Source: Streptomyces griseorubiginosus
Lineage (GTDB): Bacteria; Actinomycetota; Actinomycetes; Streptomycetales; Streptomycetaceae
Length of the DNA: 64,000 nucleotides
Direction: 5' to 3'
Assembly (NCBI RefSeq): GCF_001514195.1
Contig: NZ_KQ948739.1
Span: 299,304 to 363,303 of the forward strand
Position numbers and translations under genes: made by a program. The notes beneath the pieces are model-generated. The model was not told the origin of the DNA and searched no databases. It saw only the letters and a list, made by a program, of their open reading frames with translations. Positions 18,649 to 27,315 of the stretch are shown here, piece by piece; positions within the stretch are counted from its first letter, which is position 1, and the number at the start of each line of letters is the position of its first letter.

Positions 18649-20253
18649 TCAGCCGCTCACGCCCTTGCCGAGTTCCCACAGCTGCAGCGTCGACGAGGAG
18701 TTGAGCGCGTAGGCGGTGCCCGTGACGTCGTCGCGCGCGGCGACGTACTGGTTGCCCTGCCACAGCGGCAGCACGGGGACGTCGTTGGCGACGATGTCCT
18801 GGATCTCGGTCAGGCTTCCGGCTGCGGCGATGCGGTCGGCCTCGCGGCGGGAGTCCGGAATCAGGGTGTTGCGGATCTTGCTGTTGTCGTACGGCGAGCC
18901 GAGGAAGTTGTCCTTGTCGAGGAAGGGCGCGAGGTAGTTGTCGGCGTCGGGGAAGTCCGGGAACCAGCCCATGCCGTAGACGTCGTACTTGCCCTTCTGC
19001 TCGGCCGGGCGGAAGGTGTCCCAGGGGGTGCCCTGGATGCTGACGTCGAAGAGCCCGCTGTCGTTGAGCTGCTTCTGGAGGTCCTCGAACTCCTCCTTGG
19101 TGGCCGGACCGTAGTGGTCGGTCGTGTAGTGCAGGGTCAGCTTCACCGGGGTGCTGACGCCGGCCTGGGCCATGAGGGACTTGGCCTTGGTGACGCTGGG
19201 GTCGCCGTACTTGTTGAAGAACGAGTTGGAGTGGCCGGTGATGGAGGCCGGGACCAGCGAGAAGAGCGGCTCGGCCTGGGTGCCGTAGACCTTGGAGACG
19301 AGTTCACTGCGGTTGATCAGCTGGGCCATGGCCTGGCGTACGGCGCGGGACTTCACGGTCGGCGCGTTGGTGTTGAAGGCCAGGTAGCGGATCTCCAGGC
19401 CGGCCATCTCGACGAGGTCGACGTCGCCGCCGGATTCGTTGGAGAGCTTGTTGATCTGCGCGGGCGACATGGTGCGGGTGATGAGGTCGATGTCGCCCTT
19501 CTCGAGGGCCTCGCCCATCTTGTCGGCGTCCGCGTAGGAGCGCAGCTCGACCTTGTCGTTGTTCACGGTCAACGAACCCTTGTAGTTGGGGTTCTTGGTG
19601 AACACGGCGTCGACCAGCTCGTCGTTCTTGACGTCGGCCTTCATGGTGTAGGGGCCGGAGCCGTCGACGTCGAAGCCGTCGCGGAGCTTGTCCTTCGGGT
19701 AGTCCTCGGGGTCGACGATGCCGGCGACCGGGGTCGAGAGCTTGTACGGGAAGGTGGCGTCCGCGGTCTTGAGGTGGAAGATGACCTCCCGCTCGCCCTT
19801 GGTCTCGACGGTGTCGATCGTGGAGAGCAGCGCGAAGACGCCGGAGTCGGCCTTGATGGCACGGGCCCGGTCGATGGAGTACTTCACGTCGGCCGCGGTG
19901 ATGGCGTGGCCGTTGGCGAACTTCAGGCCGTCGCGCAGGGTGCAGACGTAGCGCTCGTTGCCGCTGTCGCTGAAGCCGCAGGACTGGGCTGCCTCGGGCA
20001 CGGGTTCGCCGTCGCCCTTGGGCTGGATCATCAGGGTCTGCACGGTCTGGCGCAGGACGTTCCAGGTGCCGACGTCGTACGCGTAGGCCGGGTCGAGCGG
20101 CGCCGGGGCGTCCTTCGTGGCGGTGAACCGGTCCGTGGTGCCGACGCCGATCGCGTCGCTCGAGCCGCTGCCGGCGTCGGTCCCGCCGCAGGCGGCGAGC
20201 ACCGGCGCGAGCAGACCGATGACGGCCGGCAGCACCAAAGTCTTGCGGTTCAT
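18649..20253 (-). CDS. Peptide-type ABC transporter substrate-binding lipoprotein, paralogue
   Basis: A 534-residue family 5 solute-binding protein starting MNRKTLVLPAVIGLLAPVLA with a lipobox AACGG (Cys about 22). It has LRDGLKFANGHAITAADVKYS, SRAVRQAMAQLINRSELVSKVY and the ending LPLWQGNQYVAARDDVTGTAY, matching its downstream neighbour at the corresponding places; the pair clearly arose by duplication. ATG 20253 has CTGGAGA about 10 nt upstream. A longer frame to 20484 has no support. The 445-bp leader region upstream holds no other gene. Confidence 0.92.
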   Translation of the reverse strand: MNRKTLVLPAVIGLLAPVLAACGGTDAGSGSSDAIGVGTTDRFTATKDAPAPLDPAYAYDVGTWNVLRQTVQTLMIQPKGDGEPVPEAAQSCGFSDSGNERYVCTLRDGLKFANGHAITAADVKYSIDRARAIKADSGVFALLSTIDTVETKGEREVIFHLKTADATFPYKLSTPVAGIVDPEDYPKDKLRDGFDVDGSGPYTMKADVKNDELVDAVFTKNPNYKGSLTVNNDKVELRSYADADKMGEALEKGDIDLITRTMSPAQINKLSNESGGDVDLVEMAGLEIRYLAFNTNAPTVKSRAVRQAMAQLINRSELVSKVYGTQAEPLFSLVPASITGHSNSFFNKYGDPSVTKAKSLMAQAGVSTPVKLTLHYTTDHYGPATKEEFEDLQKQLNDSGLFDVSIQGTPWDTFRPAEQKGKYDVYGMGWFPDFPDADNYLAPFLDKDNFLGSPYDNSKIRNTLIPDSRREADRIAAAGSLTEIQDIVANDVPVLPLWQGNQYVAARDDVTGTAYALNSSSTLQLWELGKGVSG

Positions 20254-20698
20254 GCTCGAGTTTCTCCAGAGCTCTTGGGTCCGTGTAACCGGCATGCATG
20301 GGTGGTGCGGCGGATCACGGGGGTGGGGCGATGTTCTCAGCAGGAGATTAGTCCGCACCTGAAGGAGGGTTCGCGGGTACCGGAGTTGAAGTGCCATCAC
20401 ACAGCGGAACCGGGCGTGGACGCACCGAAAACCCGACAGGGGAAGGATTAGTGCAGGGTTCCATGAATCGGGACACATGGGCACGGCCGGGCCTGCGGAA
20501 GCGACGCGTCCGGCACAGCGCGGCCCGGCTGTCGAGCCTCCGTCGAGTGGGGAACCTCACACCCGTAACGGGGCGGCAGCCGACCGGAATTCGGCCATCC
20601 GGCGTGGTTCGAATTCCGGCGACGGGGATCTGGGGAATTACCGCGCTATCCGCGTTGCACGCTGGGTGAACAGCGGAGGCATTTCCGTCATCGATGGA
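20254..20698. other. Non-coding interval between binding-protein and HAD genes
   Basis: 445 bp that contain the promoter of the binding-protein pair. Short frames exist (for example 20391-20669, plus) but lack a ribosome site and family resemblance. The one structured element is the inverted repeat at 20584-20619. I see no riboswitch-like conserved element. Confidence 0.6.
20584..20619 (-). terminator. Inverted repeat, probable terminator of the HAD gene
   Basis: CCGGAATTCG (20584-20593) and its complement (20610-20619) with a 16-nt loop, 80 nt beyond the stop of the HAD hydrolase on the minus strand. Confidence 0.5.
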
Positions 20699-21397
20699 TC
20701 ATCGAAAGCTGATCAAGCCGCGCAGAAACGTCAGGTCGACCTCTTCGAGGGAGCCGACGACGGTGCGGCCGGGGGCGGGCGGGATGGGGGCGACGGAGGG
20801 TACGGCCACGACCTGGCAGCCGGCCGCCTCGGCCGCGGCCACTCCGGTCGCGGTGTCCTCGACGACCGCGCATCTGGCCGGATCCGCGCCCAGTCCGGCG
20901 GCGGCGAACAGATACGGGTCGGGGTGGGGCTTGGTGCGCGGCACCTCGTCGCCGGCGACCGTGAGCGCGAAGTGCCGGGGGCCGAGGGAGGCGAGGACGC
21001 GGTCGATGATGCGCCGGTGCGAGGCGGAGACCAGGGCCGTGGGGATCCGGTGGGCGGAGAGTTCGGCGAGCAGCCGCATGGCGCCCGGCATCAGGGGCAG
21101 GGCGCGGCCGATGCGCTCCTCGAAGCCCTCGTTGAGCAGGACGGTGAGTTCGGGGAGGGTGATGTCGGCGCCGGTGGCCTCGATGAGGAAGCCCGCGCTG
21201 CGGGTCATGGGGCCGCCGACCACGACATGGCGCCAGGAGTCGTCGAGGGTGTGGCCGAGGCGGGCGAAGACCTCCACCTCGACGTCCCACCAGAAGCCCT
21301 CGGTGTCCACCAGGGTGCCGTCCATGTCGAGGAGGACGGCCTGGAGGGCGGAGCCGTCGGCCGTACGGGTCATGGGTGCGGGGACCGTGCTGGTCAT
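20699..21397 (-). CDS. HAD-superfamily hydrolase (sugar-phosphatase/phosphoglycolate type)
   Basis: A 232-residue HAD phosphatase. Motif I is VLLDMDGTLVDTEGFW, motif II is ALVSASH, motif III is the Lys in RTKPHPDPYLFAA, and motif IV VVEDTATGVAAAEAAG; an alpha-helical cap lies between I and II, as in beta-phosphoglucomutase-like enzymes. ATG 21397 is fixed by AAGGAGGT 6 nt upstream. It sits just after the metH terminator. The exact substrate (a small phosphorylated sugar or glycol) cannot be told. Confidence 0.9.
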   Translation of the reverse strand: MTSTVPAPMTRTADGSALQAVLLDMDGTLVDTEGFWWDVEVEVFARLGHTLDDSWRHVVVGGPMTRSAGFLIEATGADITLPELTVLLNEGFEERIGRALPLMPGAMRLLAELSAHRIPTALVSASHRRIIDRVLASLGPRHFALTVAGDEVPRTKPHPDPYLFAAAGLGADPARCAVVEDTATGVAAAEAAGCQVVAVPSVAPIPPAPGRTVVGSLEEVDLTFLRGLISFR

Positions 21398-21420
21398 CCA
21401 CGTACCTCCTTGAGGGACGA

Positions 21421-21453
21421 GCAGGCCGGTTCCCACGAAGGGAACCGGCCTGC
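21421..21453 (-). terminator. Terminator after metH
   Basis: A perfect 14-bp stem (21421-21434 with 21440-21453; GCAGGCCGGTTCCC and complement) with a 5-nt loop, 69 nt past the metH stop. Confidence 0.88.
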
Positions 21454-21522
21454 GGTGGACCGACCAGTGTACGACTTATCCGATCAGTGTGCTCGGTGAG
21501 CGCTTCTGCGACCCGGCGGGCT

Positions 21523-24500
21523 TCAGCGGGCGTTGAAGTACTTCGCCTCCGGGTGGTGGATGACGATCGCGTCGGTGGACTGCTCGGGGTGGAGCTGGAA
21601 CTCCTCGCTGAGGTGGACGCCGATGCGCTCGGGCCGGAGCAGGTCGGCGATCTTGGCGCGGTCCTCCAGGTCGGGGCAGGCGCCGTAGCCCAGCGAGAAG
21701 CGGGCACCGCGGTACTTCAGGGCGAACATGTCCTCGACGTCGGCCGGGTCCTCGCCGGAGAAGCCGAGTTCGGAGCGCACGCGCGCGTGCCAGTACTCGG
21801 CGAGGGCCTCGGCGAGCTGGACGGACAGTCCGTGCAGTTCGAGGTAGTCGCGGTAGGCGTTGGCCTCGAACAGCTTGGCGGTCTGCTCGCCGATCCGGGA
21901 GCCGACGGTGACGACCTGGAGGCCCACCACGTCGGTCTCCCCCGACTCCTCGGGACGGAAGAAGTCGGCGAGGCACAGCCGGCGGCCGCGGCGCTGGCGC
22001 GGGAAGGTGAAGCGGGTGCGTTCGTTGCCCTGCTCGTCCAGGATGATCAGGTCGTCGTCCTTGGACACGCACGGGAAGTAGCCGTAGACGACGGCGGCCT
22101 CGAGGAGGTTCTCGGTCTGGAGCCGGTCGAGGAGGCCGCGCAGCCGGGGCCTGCCCTCGGTCTCGACGAGCTCCTCGTAGGTCGGTCCCTCGCCGGTGCG
22201 GGCCTGCTTGAGCCCCCACTGGCCCTTGAACAGGGCGCCTTCGTCGAGCCAGGAGGCGTACTCCTTGAGCTGGATGCCCTTGATGACCCGGGTGTCCCAG
22301 AACGGCGGTGTGGGCACCGGGTTGTCGGTGGCCACGTCGGAGCGGACGTGCCCCTCCTCGGGCCGCTCCTCCTGCACGGCCACGGCGCCGGAGCGCACGC
22401 GCCGCTGCTTGAGCTCGGGCAGCTTGGCGCCGGGCACGCCGCGCTTGACGCCGATGAGGGCGTCCATGAGGCGCAGGCCCTCGAACGCGTCGCGGGCGTA
22501 GCGGACCTCGCCCTCGTAGATCTCGTGGAGGTCCTGCTCGACGTACGCCCTCGTGAGCGCCGCTCCGCCGAGGATGACGGGGAAGTCGGCGGCGAGTCCG
22601 CGCTGGTTGAGCTCCTCCAGGTTCTCCTTCATGATCACCGTGGATTTGACCAGGAGCCCCGACATGCCGATGACGTCGGCGCGGTGTTCCTCGGCGGCGT
22701 CCAGGATCGCGGAGACCGGCTGCTTGATGCCGAGGTTGACCACGTTGTAGCCGTTGTTGGACAGGATGATGTCGACGAGGTTCTTGCCGATGTCGTGGAC
22801 GTCGCCGCGGACGGTGGCGAGCACGATGGTGCCCTTGCCGGCCTCCTCGCCCTCGACCTTCTCCATGTGCGGTTCGAGGTAGGCGACGGCGGTCTTCATG
22901 ACCTCGGCGGACTGGAGGACGAACGGCAGCTGCATCTGGCCGGAGCCGAAGAGCTCGCCGACGACCTTCATGCCGTCCAGGAGGGTGTCGTTGACGATGT
23001 CGAGGGCGGGGCGGGTCTGGAGGGCCTCGTCGAGGTCGGCCTCCAGGCCGTTCTTCTCGCCGTCGATGATGCGGCGCTTGAGGCGCTCCTCCAGCGGGAG
23101 CGCGGCCAGTTCCTCGGCCTTGCCGGCCTTGAGGGACTTGGCGGTGGCGCCCTCGAACAGGGCCATCAGCTTCTGGAGCGGGTCGTAGCCCTCGGCGCGA
23201 CGGTCGTAGATGAGGTCGAGGGCGGTCCGGACCTCCTCCTCGCTGAAGCGGGCGATGGGGAGGATCTTCGACGCGTGGACGATCGCCGAGTCCAGGCCCG
23301 CCTTGACGCACTCGTCGAGGAAGACGGAGTTGAGCAGGATGCGGGCGGCCGGGTTGAGGCCGAAGGAGATGTTGGACAGGCCGAGGGTGGTCTGGACGTC
23401 GGGGTGGCGGCGCTTGAGTTCGCGGATCGCCTCGATGGTGGCGATGCCGTCCTTGCGGGACTCCTCCTGACCGGTGCAGATGGTGAAGGTCAGGGTGTCG
23501 ATGAGGATGTCCGACTCGTGGATGCCCCAGTTCGTCGTCAGGTCCTCGATCAGCCGTTCGGCGATGGCGACCTTGGTCTCCGGGGTGCGGGCCTGGCCCT
23601 CCTCGTCGATGGTCAGCGCGATCAGGGCGGCGCCGTGCTCCCGGGCGAGCTTGGTGACCTTGGCGAAGCGGGACTCGGGGCCGTCGCCGTCCTCGTAGTT
23701 GACGGAGTTGATGACCGCGCGGCCGCCGAGCTTCTCCAGGCCGGCCTGGATGACGGGGACCTCGGTGGAGTCCAGGACGATCGGCAGGGTGGAGGCGGTG
23801 GCGAAGCGGCCGGCCAGTTCCTGCATGTCGGCGACGCCGTCCCGGCCGACGTAGTCCACGCAGAGGTCCAGCATGTGGGCGCCCTCGCGGATCTGCTCGC
23901 GGGCCATCTCCACACAGTCGTCCCAGCGGGCCTCCAGCATGGCCTCGCGGAACTTCTTGGAGCCGTTGGCGTTGGTGCGCTCGCCGATCGCCAGGTAGGA
24001 GGTGTCCTGGCGGAAGGGGACCGTCTGGTAGAGGGAGGCGGCGCCGGGCTCGGGCTGCGGGGTGCGCTCGGAGGGCGTGAGGTCGCGGACGCGCTCGACG
24101 ACCTGGCGCAGGTGCTCGGGGGTGGTGCCGCAGCAGCCGCCGATCAGGGAGAGGCCGTAGTCGCGGACGAAGTTCTCCTGGGCGTCGGCCAGGCCCTCGG
24201 GGTCGAGCGGGAAGTGCGCGCCGTCCTTGGTGAGGATCGGCAGGCCGGCGTTCGGCATGCACAGCAGCGGGATGCGGGAGTGCCGGGCGAGGTAGCGCAG
24301 GTGCTCGCTCATCTCGGCGGGGCCGGTCGAGCAGTTCAGGCCGATCATGTCGATGCCGAGCGGCTCCAGCGCGGTCAGCGCGGCGCCGATCTCCGAGCCG
24401 AGCAGCATGGTGCCCGTGGTCTCGAACGCCATCGAGACCACCAGCGGCACGTCGGCGCCGGTCGCCTCCAGGGCGCGGCGGGCGCCGAGCACGGAGGCCT

Positions 24501-25044
24501 TGGTCTGGAGGAGGTCCTGGGTGGTCTCCACGATCAGGGCGTCGGCGCCGCCGGCGAGGAGGCCCTCCACGTTGGCCTGGTAGCCGTCGCGGATGGTGGC
24601 GTAGTCGATGTGGCCCAGGGTGGGCAGCTTGGTGCCGGGGCCGACGGAGCCCAGGACCCAGCGCTGCCGGCCGTCGCGGGCGGTGTGCTCGTCGGCCGCC
24701 TCGCGGGCGATCCGGGCACCGGCCTCGGACAGTTCGTGCACACGGTCGGCGATGTCGTACTCGGAGGCGGCCGTGTGGTTGGAGCCGAAGGTGTTGGTCT
24801 CCACGCAGTCGACGCCCACCTCGAAGTAGGCGTCATGGACCGAACGGACGATGTCGGGCCGGGTGACGTTCAGGATCTCGTTGCAGCCCTCGAGGTTCTC
24901 GAAGTCCTCCAGGGTGGGGTCCTGGGCCTGCAACATGGTGCCCATCGCTCCGTCGGCGACCACCACTCTGGTGGCGAGCGCCTCGCGGAGCGCGGACACA
25001 CGGGTCCGGCTGTCGGCGGAAGGGGTCAGTGGCGACGAGGCCAT
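21523..25044 (-). CDS. metH: Cobalamin-dependent methionine synthase
   Basis: A 1173-residue enzyme that methylates homocysteine with methyl-tetrahydrofolate through cobalamin. Domains in order: homocysteine/zinc barrel (residues ~20-320; VADGAMGTMLQ, NTFGSN, GLNCSTGP, GGCCGTTPEHL), pterin barrel (~340-610; GERTNANGSKKFREAM), B12 cap and B12-binding domain (~640-870) with the lower-ligand motif GDVHDIGKNLVDI (His750), and the C-terminal reactivation domain that binds S-adenosylmethionine (RPAERIG-like ...RPERIGVHLSEEFQLHPEQS). ATG 25044 has GGGAG upstream. I looked for a cobalamin or SAM riboswitch in 25045-25200 and found none. Confidence 0.98.
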   Translation of the reverse strand: MASSPLTPSADSRTRVSALREALATRVVVADGAMGTMLQAQDPTLEDFENLEGCNEILNVTRPDIVRSVHDAYFEVGVDCVETNTFGSNHTAASEYDIADRVHELSEAGARIAREAADEHTARDGRQRWVLGSVGPGTKLPTLGHIDYATIRDGYQANVEGLLAGGADALIVETTQDLLQTKASVLGARRALEATGADVPLVVSMAFETTGTMLLGSEIGAALTALEPLGIDMIGLNCSTGPAEMSEHLRYLARHSRIPLLCMPNAGLPILTKDGAHFPLDPEGLADAQENFVRDYGLSLIGGCCGTTPEHLRQVVERVRDLTPSERTPQPEPGAASLYQTVPFRQDTSYLAIGERTNANGSKKFREAMLEARWDDCVEMAREQIREGAHMLDLCVDYVGRDGVADMQELAGRFATASTLPIVLDSTEVPVIQAGLEKLGGRAVINSVNYEDGDGPESRFAKVTKLAREHGAALIALTIDEEGQARTPETKVAIAERLIEDLTTNWGIHESDILIDTLTFTICTGQEESRKDGIATIEAIRELKRRHPDVQTTLGLSNISFGLNPAARILLNSVFLDECVKAGLDSAIVHASKILPIARFSEEEVRTALDLIYDRRAEGYDPLQKLMALFEGATAKSLKAGKAEELAALPLEERLKRRIIDGEKNGLEADLDEALQTRPALDIVNDTLLDGMKVVGELFGSGQMQLPFVLQSAEVMKTAVAYLEPHMEKVEGEEAGKGTIVLATVRGDVHDIGKNLVDIILSNNGYNVVNLGIKQPVSAILDAAEEHRADVIGMSGLLVKSTVIMKENLEELNQRGLAADFPVILGGAALTRAYVEQDLHEIYEGEVRYARDAFEGLRLMDALIGVKRGVPGAKLPELKQRRVRSGAVAVQEERPEEGHVRSDVATDNPVPTPPFWDTRVIKGIQLKEYASWLDEGALFKGQWGLKQARTGEGPTYEELVETEGRPRLRGLLDRLQTENLLEAAVVYGYFPCVSKDDDLIILDEQGNERTRFTFPRQRRGRRLCLADFFRPEESGETDVVGLQVVTVGSRIGEQTAKLFEANAYRDYLELHGLSVQLAEALAEYWHARVRSELGFSGEDPADVEDMFALKYRGARFSLGYGACPDLEDRAKIADLLRPERIGVHLSEEFQLHPEQSTDAIVIHHPEAKYFNAR

Positions 25045-25351
25045 GAAGGGGCTCCCTCAGTTGCGACGGCTGTCGGCTTCACGGCGCCCGCGAGAGGTCC
25101 CGCTCCGGGCGCACCACGCCAGGGTAGCCGGGTCCGGGTGCGGATGGTCGGTGCGTCCACGGGACGGACGAGGATGGCGGGCAGGTCACCGGTGGGAGAC
25201 CAGTGATGCAACAGATGCCGACCGGTGACGCAACAGATGTCGACCGACCATTAGCGGGAGGTCGGCATGGACCGGTAGTGTTCGGCATTGCCGAACAGCG
25301 GCAGCGACGCCGTAACAATCGGCAGTCGAAGGGGACGGAGGCAGCACGGCG
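25045..25351. other. Divergent intergenic region between metH and gylR
   Basis: 307 bp holding both promoters. Besides the GylR sites (25260-25296) it has a 23-bp near-repeat, GATGCAACAGATGCCGACCG at 25205-25224 and GACGCAACAGATGTCGACCG at 25227-25246 (two mismatches). No riboswitch or small gene is seen. Confidence 0.6.
25260..25296. promoter_or_regulatory. GylR operator and gylR promoter
   Basis: GTTCGGCATTGCCGAAC (25280-25296) is a perfect 17-bp palindrome about 56 bp before gylR. A half-site GGTCGGCAT lies 20 bp upstream (25260-25268). TAGTGT at 25276-25281 is a -10 candidate with TTAGCG (25251-25256) as -35, so bound protein would cover the promoter: autorepression. A nearly identical site precedes glpF. 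Confidence 0.7.
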
Positions 25352-26125
25352 ATGGCACGGAACATCCAGTCGCTCGAACGGGCGGCCGCGATGCTGCGGC
25401 TCCTCGCGGGCGGCGAGCGGAGACTCGGCCTGTCGGACATCGCCTCGTCCCTGGACCTGGCCAAGGGCACCGCGCACGGCATCCTGCGCACCCTCCAGGC
25501 GGAGGGGTTCGTGGAGCAGGACGACGCCTCGGGGCGGTACCAGCTGGGTGCCGAGCTGCTGCGCCTAGGCACCACCTATCTGGACGTCCACGAACTGCGC
25601 GCGCGTGCGCTGGTGTGGACGGACGACCTGGCCCGCTCCAGCGGCGAGAGCGTCCACCTGGGCGTGCTGCACCAGCAGGGCGTGCTGATCGTGCACCACG
25701 TCTTCCGGCCCGACGACAGCCGGCAGGTGCTGGAGATCGGCGCCATGCAGCCGCTGCACTGCACGGCACTGGGCAAGGTGCTGTCGGCGTACGACCCGGT
25801 GGCGCACAGCGAGGCGCTGGAGAGCGACCGCAAGGCGTTCACCGACCGGACCGTGTGCGAGCTGGACGCCTTCGAGCAGATCCTCGACCTCACGCGCGCG
25901 CGTGGGTACGCGGCGGACGTCGAGGAGACCTGGGAGGGCGTGGCCTCCGTCGCCGCGCCCATCCACGACCGGCGGCGCATGCCGGTCGGCGCGGTCGGCA
26001 TCACCGGGGCGGTGGAGCGGCTGTGCCGGTCCGACGAAGCGGGCGCGCTGCGTCCGGAGCTGATCGCGGCGGTGCGGGACTGCGCCCGTGCGGTGTCGCG
26101 GGACCTGGGCGCCGGGCGCTTCTGA
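25352..26125 (+). CDS. gylR: Glycerol operon regulator GylR (IclR family)
   Basis: A 257-residue IclR-type repressor. The winged HTH is at residues 1-75 (SLERAAAMLRLLAGGERRLG, then LSDIASSLDLAKGTAHGILR), followed by the IclR effector domain (LHCTALGKVLSAYDP; later VGAVGITGAVERL). GylR represses the gyl (glycerol) operon and itself; glycerol 3-phosphate is the accepted inducer in S. coelicolor. The gene sits immediately before glpF-glpK-glpD in the canonical order. ATG 25352 has GGAGG about 10 nt upstream. Confidence 0.95.
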   Translation: MARNIQSLERAAAMLRLLAGGERRLGLSDIASSLDLAKGTAHGILRTLQAEGFVEQDDASGRYQLGAELLRLGTTYLDVHELRARALVWTDDLARSSGESVHLGVLHQQGVLIVHHVFRPDDSRQVLEIGAMQPLHCTALGKVLSAYDPVAHSEALESDRKAFTDRTVCELDAFEQILDLTRARGYAADVEETWEGVASVAAPIHDRRRMPVGAVGITGAVERLCRSDEAGALRPELIAAVRDCARAVSRDLGAGRF

Positions 26126-26156
26126 GTTCTGCGGGGGAACCGGTTCCGAGGACCGG

Positions 26157-26190
26157 GAGGGGCCGGTACGTCAGGTGACGACCGGCCCTC
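26157..26190 (+). terminator. Hairpin after gylR
   Basis: GAGGGGCCGGT (26157-26167) pairs with ACCGGCCCTC (26181-26190), one bulged G, 13-nt loop, 32 nt past the gylR stop. Confidence 0.6.
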
Positions 26191-26321
26191 AGTCGTAACC
26201 TGACACAACGCCACAAATCGCCTGAACAAGATCGTTGACGCACAGGTATCCATAACGATCGTGTTTTCGACACCCAAACTCTTGACGTGCACGTAACGCC
26301 GGAGAAAGACTCCCGTCCATC

Positions 26322-26338
26322 GGTCGGCATTGTCGAAC
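26322..26338. promoter_or_regulatory. GylR operator in front of glpF
   Basis: GGTCGGCATTGTCGAAC matches the gylR palindrome at 15 of 17 positions. It lies just downstream of a TTGACG promoter, where binding would block transcription. A weaker half-site (TACCGGCAAT) follows at +20 bp, mirroring the 20-bp spacing at gylR. Confidence 0.7.
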
Positions 26339-26466
26339 ACCTACCGGCAATACGCGCTAGAGTGTGACAAGCCAAGGGCCGGCATCGCTCTCACCCCCGA
26401 GGGCAGCTCGAACCACCGGAGGGACCCGGGGTTCGGTCCCCTGGACGAAGGACAAAGGAGTCGCGG

Positions 26467-27267
26467 GTGTCCAGCTCCGACATCTTCATCGGCGAGACCA
26501 TCGGTACCGCCATACTCATCCTGCTCGGCGGAGGCGTGTGCGCCGCCGTGACGCTGAAGGCCTCCAAGGCCCGCAACGCCGGCTGGCTCGCCATCACCTT
26601 CGGGTGGGGTTTCGCCGTTCTGACGGCCGTGTACACCTCGGCGCCGCTCTCCGGCGCCCACCTCAACCCGGCCGTCACGCTGGCGCTCGCGCTCAAGAAG
26701 GACGGCATCTCCTGGAGTGACGTCCCGATCTACTGGGGCGGGCAGCTGCTCGGCGCCATGATCGGTGCGGCCCTGGTCTGGATCGCCTACTACGGCCAGT
26801 TCCACGCGCACCTCACCGACAAGGAGATCGTCGGTGCTCCGGGCGCGCAGGCCACCGCCGCCAAGGCCGTCGAGGCGCAGGAGAAGGGCGCCGGCCCGGT
26901 CCTGGGCGTCTTCTCCACCGGACCCGAGGTGCGGGTCGCCTGGCAGAACGTCGCCACCGAGGTCATCGGCACCATCGTGCTGGTGCTCGCCGTCCTCACC
27001 CAGGGCCTCAACGGCGACGGCAAGGGCCTGGGCACCCTGGGCGCCCTGATCACCGCGTTCGTCGTGGTCTCCATCGGTCTGTCCCTCGGTGGTCCGACCG
27101 GGTACGCCATCAACCCGGCCCGTGACCTCGGTCCGCGTATCGTGCACGCCCTCCTGCCCCTGCCCAACAAGGGCGGCTCCGACTGGGGCTACGCCTGGGT
27201 TCCGATCGTCGGCCCGCTGGTCGGCGGTGCGATCGCCGCAGGCATCTACAACGTCGCTTTCGCTTAA
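26467..27267 (+). CDS. glpF: Glycerol uptake facilitator
   Basis: A 266-residue major intrinsic protein with six membrane segments and two half-helices. The NPA boxes are HLNPAVTLAL and AINPARDLGPR; the Asp after the second box marks a glycerol channel rather than a water channel. An Ala/Glu-rich loop (about residues 115-150) is specific to this subgroup. GTG 26467 has AAGGAG upstream. First gene of the glpF-glpK-glpD operon, 48 nt before glpK. Confidence 0.96.
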   Translation: MSSSDIFIGETIGTAILILLGGGVCAAVTLKASKARNAGWLAITFGWGFAVLTAVYTSAPLSGAHLNPAVTLALALKKDGISWSDVPIYWGGQLLGAMIGAALVWIAYYGQFHAHLTDKEIVGAPGAQATAAKAVEAQEKGAGPVLGVFSTGPEVRVAWQNVATEVIGTIVLVLAVLTQGLNGDGKGLGTLGALITAFVVVSIGLSLGGPTGYAINPARDLGPRIVHALLPLPNKGGSDWGYAWVPIVGPLVGGAIAAGIYNVAFA

Positions 27268-27315
27268 AGCACCGGTAGAACGTCCCTCTCCCTCACGGAA
27301 TCCCAGGAGCACACA

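Larger units (their letters stand above)
26126..26466. promoter_or_regulatory. gyl operon promoter region
   Basis: 341 bp with the gylR terminator, an inverted repeat GATCGTT/AACGATC (26230-26236 and 26254-26260), TTGACG (26282-26287) with AAGACT at 18-nt spacing (26306-26311) as a promoter candidate, and the GylR-type site at 26322-26338. Further downstream TAGAGT (26358-26363) may serve a second start. Two tandem promoters would match what is known for the S. coelicolor operon. Confidence 0.55.

Noticed and set aside
20391..20669. A 92-codon plus-strand frame in the gap upstream of the HAD gene
   Set aside because: No ribosome site, Arg/Gly-rich composition, crosses an inverted repeat that looks like a terminator.
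25045..25200. Possible cobalamin, SAM or SAH riboswitch in front of metH
   Set aside because: No B12 box (GCCACTG-like) or SAH/SAM core could be matched on the minus strand; the leader is short.
21376..25206. A 1276-codon open frame on the plus strand, antisense to metH
   Set aside because: Typical high-GC shadow: the strong third-position bias of metH removes stops on the other strand. The translation is low-complexity Val/Leu/Gly/Asp with no family features.
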